Source: Bacillota bacterium
GTDB taxonomy: Bacteria; Bacillota; Clostridia; Peptostreptococcales; Anaerovoracaceae
NCBI GenBank assembly: GCA_017619905.1
Contig: JAFZRK010000030.1
Coordinates: forward strand, 1-6,152
Length of the DNA: 6,152 nt
Reading direction: 5' to 3'
Shown: piece by piece, positions 1-5,806 of the stretch
Numbering within the stretch: position 1 is the stretch's first letter
Layout of the letters: every line of letters starts with the position of its first letter
Position numbers and translations under genes: made by a program
Notes under the pieces: model-generated
The model's database searches: none
Seen by the model: the letters and a program-made list of their open reading frames with translations, nothing else
What the model was told of the DNA's origin: nothing

Positions 1-1190
1 AAAACGCAGTGGCTGCGGCATCGGACGCTGCCGAAGAGGCAAAACAGCAGCTGTCTTACGCGTCCGCTCAGGAGACTTCCGTGCGGCTGTCGGAGAACTC
101 CGCAAGGATAAAGGCGCAGAACGCCGCGGAGCTGGTAAAGCTTGCGAAGCAGACGCTGGACGGCATAGCCGCGGAAAAGGCGGAAAAGGAAAGAGCGCTG
201 GAAAGCGTAAAGATACAGAAACAGCAGATCGCGGACTTTACGGAAGGCGCCGGAGACGCTCTGGCGAATGCCGAAGCCGAAAGGACCCGTCTGGAGAAGG
301 ACATAGAGACCGCGTCCGCCGAAAAGCGCGCCGCGGGAGATCTGGCCGCTTCCCTGGAAGAAGAGAAGAGCGCTCTGGACAAGCAGATATACGACATTCA
401 GCTTAAGAAGCACGACGCGGACATAAGGGCGGCCCGTTTCGATTCCCAGACCGAGAGCTTAAAGGAACGGCTCTGGCAGGAATACGAGATGTCCTACGCG
501 GAGGCCGCCACCCACGAGGACCCGGAATTCGTAATGTCCAGGGCCCTGAGGGAGAGCCGCGAGTACAAGGAACGCCTGCGCGCCCTTGGCGACGTCAACG
601 TGGGCGCCATAGAAGAATACAAGCAGGTAAAGGAACGCTACGACTTCCTGTCCGAGCAGAAGGCGGACGCACAGCGCGCGATGGACGAGCTGCGCGGAGT
701 CATCACCGAGATGGACACCATAATCCGCAAGCGCTTCAAGGAAAGCTTCGACTCCATAGTCGTAAACTTCGAGGAGGCGTTCAAGGAACTGTTCAAGGGA
801 GGCCACGCCGCCCTTACCATGACGGATCCGGAACATCCTCTGGAGAGCGCAATAGAGATAGAGGCCCAGCCGCCCGGAAAGAAGCTGCAGAACATTTCTC
901 TGCTGTCCGGCGGAGAGCGCACCCTTACCGCGCTGGCGCTGATGTTCGCGGTGCTCAAGTCCAAGCCCACGCCGTTCTGCATACTGGACGAGGTGGAGGC
1001 AGCTCTGGACGAGACCAACATCGACGCCTTCGCAAAATATGTAAAGAAATTCGGAAACACGCAGTTCGCGCTGGTGACGCACCAGAAGCTCACCATGGAA
1101 TACGCGGACGCGCTGTACGGAGTCACCATGCCGGAGCAGGGCATCTCAAAGATCCTTTCGTTGCGGCTGGGAGACGATTTCGAGGTCTGA
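1..1190 (+). CDS. smc: Chromosome partition protein SMC, C-terminal part (5' end outside window)
   Basis: The frame is open from the left edge (first complete codon at base 3) to TGA at 1188-1190, giving 395 residues, about the last third of a usual ~1190-residue SMC. The GTG at 9 is an internal Val codon, not a start. Visible residues 1-190 are Glu/Lys/Ala-rich heptad-like helix, the C-terminal half of the coiled-coil arm. From about residue 195 (LGDVNVGAIEEY) the C-terminal ABC head lobe begins: ABC signature LSGGE at 301-305 (bases 903-917), Walker B with D329 and catalytic E330 in FCILDEVEAALDE, D-loop directly after, and the switch His360 in LVTH. The SMC family forms a dimeric ring ATPase that, with ScpA and ScpB, compacts and segregates the nucleoid. 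All expected C-lobe motifs are intact, so the gene appears functional. Walker A and hinge lie upstream of the window. It is followed by ftsY in the same reading frame, separated by tandem stops TGA-TAA. Confidence 0.98.
   Translation, partial: NAVAAASDAAEEAKQQLSYASAQETSVRLSENSARIKAQNAAELVKLAKQTLDGIAAEKAEKERALESVKIQKQQIADFTEGAGDALANAEAERTRLEKDIETASAEKRAAGDLAASLEEEKSALDKQIYDIQLKKHDADIRAARFDSQTESLKERLWQEYEMSYAEAATHEDPEFVMSRALRESREYKERLRALGDVNVGAIEEYKQVKERYDFLSEQKADAQRAMDELRGVITEMDTIIRKRFKESFDSIVVNFEEAFKELFKGGHAALTMTDPEHPLESAIEIEAQPPGKKLQNISLLSGGERTLTALALMFAVLKSKPTPFCILDEVEAALDETNIDAFAKYVKKFGNTQFALVTHQKLTMEYADALYGVTMPEQGISKILSLRLGDDFEV
1182..1186 (+). promoter_or_regulatory. Ribosome binding site for ftsY
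   Basis: GAGGT lies inside the last codons of smc, seven bases before the ATG at 1194. It supports that ATG as the ftsY start and suggests that ribosomes finishing smc help initiation on ftsY. Confidence 0.7.
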
Positions 1191-1193
1191 TAA

Positions 1194-2099
1194 ATGGCAT
1201 TAGGAGAAAAGAAGGGCTTTTTCGGAAGACTGGCCCAGAAACTGAACGACGTCATCGCGTCCCATCCCACTCCGGACGAGGACATGCTGGAGGAGATGGA
1301 GGACGTCCTCATAACATCGGATCTTGGCGTGGAGACCACGCTTAAGATAATAGAGCAGCTGAGGCACGACATCCGCCGCAACTACATCTACGACGCGGAC
1401 GGCGTAAGAGCGCAGATAAAGAGCATAGTAGCGGGATTCCTGGACAAGGGGGAGCGCATGGCTCTGACTGACGAAACACCGCTGGTGATAGTGATGATAG
1501 GCGTCAACGGAGTCGGAAAGACCACGACCATAGCCAAGCTGGCGCACATGCTCAGGGAGCAGGGCAGGTCCGTGCTTCTGGTGGCCGCGGATACGTTCCG
1601 CGCTGCTGCCGCCGAGCAGCTCACCATCTGGGCCGAGCGCGTGGACGTGCCCATAGTAAAGCACGCCGAAGGCGCGGATCCGTCGGCCGTCATATTCGAC
1701 GGTCTGGCAGCCGCAAGGGCGCGCGGTACGGACGTGGTCATCTGCGACACCGCAGGCCGGCTGCACAACAAAAAGAACCTTATGAACGAGCTCGCCAAGA
1801 TGAACAAGGTCATAGACCGCGAGTTCCCCGGCGCCGCCAGAGAGACGCTTCTGGTACTGGACGCCACCACGGGAAAGAACGCCGTGTCGCAGGCCAAGGA
1901 GTTCGCCGAAGTGGCCGGGCTCACCGGAATAGTATTAACAAAGCTTGACGGAACGGCAAAGGGTGGTATAGTAGTAACAATATCCGACGAGTTCGACCTT
2001 CCGGTGAAATTCGTCGGTCTGGGGGAAGGATTGAACGATCTGAAAGTATTCAGTCCGCAGGACTTTGCGGACAGCATTTTTGAGGGGGAATCTGCCTGA
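1194..2099 (+). CDS. ftsY: Signal recognition particle receptor FtsY (SRP GTPase)
   Basis: A complete 301-residue protein, slightly shorter than B. subtilis FtsY (about 329). FtsY is the membrane-associated receptor that docks SRP-ribosome complexes through a GTP-dependent heterodimer with Ffh and hands nascent membrane proteins to SecYEG. The N domain helical bundle covers about residues 1-90. The G domain carries G1 GVNGVGKTT (103-111), G2 DTFR (133-136), G3 DTAGR (185-189), G4 TKLD (249-252) and the closing loop GLGE (275-278), followed by NDLKVFSPQDF. The G3 context (RLHNKKNLMNEL) and this C-terminus fit FtsY rather than Ffh, and there is no Met-rich M domain. The acidic A domain of enterobacterial FtsY is almost absent, as is usual in Firmicutes; the amphipathic N-terminus (LGEKKGFFGRLAQKLNDV) is a plausible membrane-targeting helix. 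The start is chosen by the GAGGT ribosome binding site. The gene follows smc by three bases and its TGA overlaps the next ATG by one base. Ile codons are 14 ATA, 5 ATC and 1 ATT. Confidence 0.98.
   Translation: MALGEKKGFFGRLAQKLNDVIASHPTPDEDMLEEMEDVLITSDLGVETTLKIIEQLRHDIRRNYIYDADGVRAQIKSIVAGFLDKGERMALTDETPLVIVMIGVNGVGKTTTIAKLAHMLREQGRSVLLVAADTFRAAAAEQLTIWAERVDVPIVKHAEGADPSAVIFDGLAAARARGTDVVICDTAGRLHNKKNLMNELAKMNKVIDREFPGAARETLLVLDATTGKNAVSQAKEFAEVAGLTGIVLTKLDGTAKGGIVVTISDEFDLPVKFVGLGEGLNDLKVFSPQDFADSIFEGESA
1945..1972 (+). promoter_or_regulatory. Putative internal sigma-A-type promoter before the PBP gene
   Basis: TTGACG (1945-1950), a 16-base spacer, and TATAGT (1967-1972) each match the sigma70/sigma-A consensus at 5 of 6 positions. 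An extended -10 TG (1964-1965) precedes the -10 by one base. Transcription would begin near 1979, about 120 bases before the PBP start codon. The site lies in the ftsY G4 region, where the protein motif TKLDG fixes part of the -35, so chance is possible. However, the surrounding synonymous choices (TTA, ATA, GTA, ACA) are AT-rich compared with the rest of the gene, which suggests selection on the DNA. Confidence 0.45.
2082..2088 (+). promoter_or_regulatory. Ribosome binding site for the PBP gene
   Basis: GAGGGGG sits in the final codons of ftsY, ten bases before the ATG at 2099. A second in-frame ATG at 2108 lies 19 bases away, which is too far for this site, so the ATG at 2099 is preferred. 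Confidence 0.65.
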
Positions 2100-5000
2100 T
2101 GGAAAACATGGATCCGCGTATGGCGCAGGAACAGGAAGCGCTTGCGGAATTCGATAAGATAAAAGAAAGCTTCGTGCAGAGCAGTCCGACGGAAGAGGCG
2201 GAGCTCGCGGGAGCGGCGGACGCAGGCCTTGAAGCCGCGGAAGCCGCAGTAGAAGACGCTTCTCCGCTGGACATCTTCGGCGAGGAGGAGGCGGTGCCCG
2301 TGACCGCGGAAGAGATCTTCGCGGAAGAGCCGGAGCCGCAGCCCGCGGAAGAAGCGGCCGCAGCTGCAGCAGTAACTGCCGGCGCCGCAGCAGCGGCTGC
2401 CGAAGGAGCGGAAGGAGCAGAGATGGCTTCAGAAGCCGGAAAAGCAAAGAAAGCTAAGAAAGAAAAAGCACCCAAGGAGAAGAAGACCAGATCCGGGAAG
2501 AAAAAGAAGAAGCTCACCTTCGGAAGAGTCATTCTCAGGATATTCCTGTGCCTGCTCGTTCTTATCCTGATAGGTGTGGGCGTTGCCGGATACAAGGTTT
2601 ACCAGGTCATCCAGGAAGCTCCGGAGATCAACCCGAGCAACATCTACGACATGCTCTCCGAGCATTCTGTCATACTGGATGCTGAGGGCAACGTCATAAC
2701 CAACCTGTTCGAGGGAGGCGGTCTGCGTTCCAACGTGGACTTCGACCAGATGCCGGACGACCTTAAGAACGCGTTCCTGGCGGTGGAGGACAAGACCTTC
2801 TGGGATCACAACGGATTCAACCTGATCCGTATCTTCGGCGCCATCTGGGACACCATTAAGTCCGGCGGCGATACCAGGATAAGGGGCACCAGCACCATAT
2901 CCCAGCAGCTGGCCAGAAACATCTTCATGTCTGAGGAGGAAAAAGAGGAGAGGTCCATCTCCCGAAAGATAAAAGAAGCGTACTATACCGTCATCATAGA
3001 GCGGGCGCTCTCCAAGGAGCAGATCCTGGAGGCGTATCTCAACACGGTATATCTGGGTTATAACAGCTACGGCGTGGGCGCTGCTGCAAGGTCGTACTTC
3101 GACAAGGATGTAAAGGACCTTACTCTTATCGAGTGCGCCACGCTGGCGGCTCTTCCGCAGAACCCGGCCAAGTTCGCGCCTCTTAAGAGGATACAGACTT
3201 CGGAGATAAAGGCCACCGACAACTACGATGTCATAAGCTCCTCCAGTCTGTACACCGTCTACTACAACAACGCGGGAGAGGAGAGGGCGCAGCTGGTTCT
3301 ATCGCTCATGCACGACCAGGGCAAGATCGACGACACTGCCTACAACACCGCGAAGGCGGAGACCGTAAGGCCGTACATCAATCCGGGTCTCAACGTGGAA
3401 GTCACCATGCAGACCACCTACATGTCGGACTACGTCGTGTCGCAGATAATGTCGGATCTTCAGTCCGAGCTGGGGCTCAGCTACACGGACGCTTACAAGC
3501 TGCTCTACAACGGCGGTCTTGTCATCCAGACTACGATAGATCCCACCATCCAGGCGATACTGGACGAGGAGTACACCAAGAGGGAGAACTTCCCCAAGGT
3601 CCGTCTCAGCCGCTTCACCACGGACAAGCAGAACAACATACTGTCCGACGACAAGTCCAGGATCCTTCTGTATAACAAGGACGTAATATTCGACGAGGAC
3701 GGCGGGTTCATAATCCCTGCATCGGACTTTGAGAGACAGGCCAACGGCGACATCAAGTTCCTAAAGAACAAGCGCCTCAACATCTACAGGACCACGAGCG
3801 GAGGCACGGAATCCGTCTCGGTGTTCATAAAGGATTACTACTACTTCGACGAGGACGGCTACATGTTCTCCGTGCCTCAGACCTACTGGGGCATTCCGAA
3901 CAAGTACAAGCAGCGCGACGCTGACGGCAACCTGATAGTGCTCGCGAGCTACTTCAGCGATTACCCGAACGCTTTCAAGCGCAACGACGACGGGTCGCTG
4001 ACCCTCATAAAGTCCCTGATCTTCGAGTCGGATCCTGTCATCCAGCCGCAGTCGGCCATGGCAGTCATCGAGAACAGCACGGGACATGTGGTGGCCATGA
4101 TAGGCGGACGCGAGATCAAGGGCTCGCTGCTGTTCAACAGAGCCACCGCTCCGCGTCAGACCGGATCGTCCGTTAAGCCGATAGCGGTCTACGGACCGGC
4201 TCTGCAGAAGGGTTACGAGAACTCCCAGACCGGCGAGGGCACGGTGTTCACCGCGGGCTACGCCATAGACGACGCCCCGATAAAGAGGAAGGGCACGTTC
4301 TGGCCTGTAAACTACAGCGGAAAGTACACCGGTATCACCACCCTCAGGGATGCCGTTGAAGGATCCATCAACACCTGCGCCGTCAACCTGTTCAACCAGC
4401 TGGATCCCATGTACTGCATAGAGATGCTGGAGAAGGAAGGCGTAACGTCGCTGGTAAAGAGCGGCGAGGAGAACGACGTCAACCCCGGCGCGCTGGCGCT
4501 CGGCGGACAGACCAACGGCATATCCCCGCTCGAGATGACGTCCGCGTTCTCTACCTTCGCCAACTACGGCGAGCACATAGAGACCACGGCTTACACCAAG
4601 ATCACCAACAGAAGGGGCGACGTCATAATCGACAAGACTCCGGAAGTCACCAGAGTCTACGACGAGAGCGTTGCTTCGCTGATGATCAACATACTGCGCG
4701 GAGTAGTAACAGGCGGCACGGGCTACAGGGCGCGGCTGAATTCCCAGCCCACGGCCGGCAAGACCGGAACCACCACGGACGACTACGATGCCTGGTTCTG
4801 CGGATTTACGCCCAAGTACACCGCGGCGCTGTGGATCGGCTGCGACGTCAACCTGAACCTTGCCACCACGGGCGGCAGCGCTGCTGCGGGCGCCTGGGGC
4901 AACATAATGGAGAGAGTAGGTGCTCTGGATGAGCGCGGAAGCTTCGAGCTCAGGGGCAACTTCGTTACCGTTGCGATAGATACCAAGACCGGAAAGAGAC

Positions 5001-5680
5001 CTTCGGAGCTTACGCCGGAGGACGACATCCGCAACGAGATATTCATCAGCGGCACCCAGCCCAAGGACAGCGGCGAAAGAGTCAAGATCCTGGTATGCGC
5101 CGAGAGCGGATACCTGGCGACCCCGCTCTGCGAGTCGACCGGCTGGAGAGTAGCTGTGCAGCGTCCGGGCGGACTGTCCTGGGAGGCCATGATGATCAGC
5201 TACGGCGGGTTCACCGGCCGCGGAGACGCCAACAGCGAAAAGTACCGCAACCTGGTAGAAGACCACAACAGCGACATCACCGAGTACTACTGCCCGATCC
5301 ACAACCCGGACAAGAGCGTGTATCCGGTATCGCCGTTCACATCCGCAAGTTCGCAGTACGATACGAGCGACATCGAGGTCATAACCTATACCGGACCTGA
5401 GTGGAAGTGGAACGGGACTACCAGCGCCCAGGCGGTGTTCATCGAGAATCCGTCCGGCACGGAGATGATAGTCGAAGCCGCGATCACGAGCAAGACCACG
5501 GATCCGACCTACGAGGCGGAAGGCAGGACGGTGTATACCGCTACGATCTCGTTCAAGGGCAAGGAATACACGGACACCAAGACCGTGACCATTCCGAAGC
5601 TTGATCCTCCGCCCGGGAACAACGACCAGCCGGATCCGAACGACGGCGGTCAGAACGGCGGAGGCAACGGCGGCAACTAG
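2099..5680 (+). CDS. Class A penicillin-binding protein, bifunctional glycosyltransferase/transpeptidase (PBP1A/PonA type)
   Basis: A complete 1193-residue membrane-anchored peptidoglycan synthase; class A PBPs are usually 700-900 residues. It polymerises lipid II into glycan strands and cross-links the stem peptides outside the membrane. Order of parts: Ala/Glu-rich cytoplasmic tail (1-112), Lys-rich stretch (115-138), one membrane segment (about 144-165), GT51 domain (about 195-370), linker, transpeptidase (about 470-940) with a large insertion (about 500-645), then a C-terminal extension ending in a Gly/Asn-rich tail (1170-1193). GT51 motifs are catalytic E230 in EDKTFWDHNGFN, the GTSTISQQLARN motif (263-274), RKIKE with second Glu E293, and the YLNTVYLG motif (313-320). 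Transpeptidase motifs are nucleophile S690 and K693 (SSVK), SIN (756-758) and KTGTT (888-892). Both active sites look intact. The last residue of the GT51 EDxxFxxHxGxD motif is Asn241 instead of Asp. C1000, C1011 and C1065 occur in a post-transpeptidase segment (SGYLATPLC, YYCPIH) of a kind I recall from clostridial PBPs. The start overlaps the ftsY stop (TGATG), implying translational coupling. The specific symbol (ponA or another paralogue) cannot be settled here. Confidence 0.97.
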   Translation: MENMDPRMAQEQEALAEFDKIKESFVQSSPTEEAELAGAADAGLEAAEAAVEDASPLDIFGEEEAVPVTAEEIFAEEPEPQPAEEAAAAAAVTAGAAAAAAEGAEGAEMASEAGKAKKAKKEKAPKEKKTRSGKKKKKLTFGRVILRIFLCLLVLILIGVGVAGYKVYQVIQEAPEINPSNIYDMLSEHSVILDAEGNVITNLFEGGGLRSNVDFDQMPDDLKNAFLAVEDKTFWDHNGFNLIRIFGAIWDTIKSGGDTRIRGTSTISQQLARNIFMSEEEKEERSISRKIKEAYYTVIIERALSKEQILEAYLNTVYLGYNSYGVGAAARSYFDKDVKDLTLIECATLAALPQNPAKFAPLKRIQTSEIKATDNYDVISSSSLYTVYYNNAGEERAQLVLSLMHDQGKIDDTAYNTAKAETVRPYINPGLNVEVTMQTTYMSDYVVSQIMSDLQSELGLSYTDAYKLLYNGGLVIQTTIDPTIQAILDEEYTKRENFPKVRLSRFTTDKQNNILSDDKSRILLYNKDVIFDEDGGFIIPASDFERQANGDIKFLKNKRLNIYRTTSGGTESVSVFIKDYYYFDEDGYMFSVPQTYWGIPNKYKQRDADGNLIVLASYFSDYPNAFKRNDDGSLTLIKSLIFESDPVIQPQSAMAVIENSTGHVVAMIGGREIKGSLLFNRATAPRQTGSSVKPIAVYGPALQKGYENSQTGEGTVFTAGYAIDDAPIKRKGTFWPVNYSGKYTGITTLRDAVEGSINTCAVNLFNQLDPMYCIEMLEKEGVTSLVKSGEENDVNPGALALGGQTNGISPLEMTSAFSTFANYGEHIETTAYTKITNRRGDVIIDKTPEVTRVYDESVASLMINILRGVVTGGTGYRARLNSQPTAGKTGTTTDDYDAWFCGFTPKYTAALWIGCDVNLNLATTGGSAAAGAWGNIMERVGALDERGSFELRGNFVTVAIDTKTGKRPSELTPEDDIRNEIFISGTQPKDSGERVKILVCAESGYLATPLCESTGWRVAVQRPGGLSWEAMMISYGGFTGRGDANSEKYRNLVEDHNSDITEYYCPIHNPDKSVYPVSPFTSASSQYDTSDIEVITYTGPEWKWNGTTSAQAVFIENPSGTEMIVEAAITSKTTDPTYEAEGRTVYTATISFKGKEYTDTKTVTIPKLDPPPGNNDQPDPNDGGQNGGGNGGN
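2189..2512 (+). other. Low-complexity Ala/Glu-rich then Lys-rich cytoplasmic tail of the PBP
   Basis: Codons for residues 31-112 are dominated by Ala and Glu, including two runs of six Ala on either side of VTAG near residues 86-101. Residues 115-138 are dominated by Lys. The block ends just before the membrane segment, so by the positive-inside rule it faces the cytoplasm. No fold or motif is recognised; it is probably disordered or extended helix. Confidence 0.75.
3596..4033 (+). other. Inserted segment in the PBP transpeptidase region with Asp-Gly repeat units
   Basis: About 145 residues (500-645) separate the transpeptidase entry strand (VIQTTIDPTIQAIL, 475-488) from SAMAVIENSTGHVVAMIGG, which normally follow within a few tens of residues. 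E. coli PBP1a carries its OB-like ODD domain at the equivalent place. Four short units of the form acidic-Asp-Gly-hydrophobic strand occur: FDEDGGFIIP (531-540), FDEDGYMFSVP (583-593), RDADGNLIVLA (606-616) and RNDDGSLTLIK (628-638). This suggests a small all-beta domain. No family is recognised by sequence. Confidence 0.6.
5399..5596 (+). other. C-terminal module of the PBP resembling a clostridial surface-protein repeat
   Basis: Residues 1101-1166 begin with WKWNG, continue with SAQAVFIENPSG, and end YTATISFKGKEYTDTKTV-TIP. This layout resembles repeats I recall from large secreted or surface proteins of gut Clostridia, which run W..G..sAtAvF.C.n...H, then TC...G..tYTA.v.f.gk.YtdtK.v.IPA.GH. 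The usual cysteines and His are missing here: Ile/Glu at 1115-1116 and Tyr1138 occupy the Cys positions. The family match is from memory and unconfirmed. Confidence 0.5.
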
Positions 5681-5712
5681 GACCTGAATGCCCGCAGTCA
5701 GAGCTGCGCAGC

Positions 5713-5806
5713 GGCGGCAGACCGCAGAATACAATAAAACAGACCGGCAGTGCTTGCGGCTCCGCCGGTCTTTTATTCAGTCTGCAGTTATATTGTTTCT
5801 GCCGCC
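5713..5806. repeat. Interrupted palindrome enclosing the terminator
   Basis: Three nested, perfectly complementary arm pairs share one centre: GGCGGCAGA (5713-5721) with TCTGCCGCC (5798-5806), ACAATA (5731-5736) with TATTGT (5791-5796), and AGACCGGC (5741-5748) with GCCGGTCT (5764-5771). The outer right arm ends on the first base of the methyltransferase stop codon. It fills most of the convergent intergenic space. Confidence 0.65.
5741..5777. terminator. Bidirectional Rho-independent terminator
   Basis: An 8-bp stem AGACCGGC/GCCGGTCT (5741-5748 with 5764-5771) with a 15-base loop is followed on the plus strand by TTTTATT (5771-5777). Read on the minus strand, the same stem is followed by GTTTTATTG. 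It therefore can end both the plus-strand smc-ftsY-PBP transcript and the convergent methyltransferase transcript. The stem is short and the T-tracts are interrupted by A, so efficiency may be moderate. Confidence 0.8.

Noticed and set aside
9..11. GTG as a possible start of the first gene
   Set aside because: The frame is open to the left edge and the protein begins mid coiled coil of SMC, so this is an internal Val.
459..1082. Minus-strand open frame opposite the SMC head
   Set aside because: It is the antisense shadow of the conserved SMC ATPase lobe, with no recognisable motif.
5095..5604. Two plus-strand frames (5095-5400 and 5401-5604) overlapping the PBP 3' end
   Set aside because: They run in another frame inside the intact PBP gene and encode Arg/Gln/His-rich sequence typical of a frame shadow. 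No frameshift in the PBP is needed to explain them.
5693..5708. Small hairpin CGCAG-TCAGAG-CTGCG just after the PBP stop
   Set aside because: Only five base pairs with no following T-tract; the stronger terminator is downstream.
3761..5734. Long open frame on the minus strand (657 codons) opposite the PBP gene
   Set aside because: It is antisense to clearly conserved PBP catalytic motifs, its product is a low-information Val/Arg/Leu/Gly-rich sequence without a recognisable domain, and GC-rich codon bias routinely opens such frames.
5730..5735. TACAAT as a -10 element in the convergent intergenic region
   Set aside because: No -35-like hexamer at the right distance and no plus-strand gene downstream; it is part of the terminator palindrome arm.
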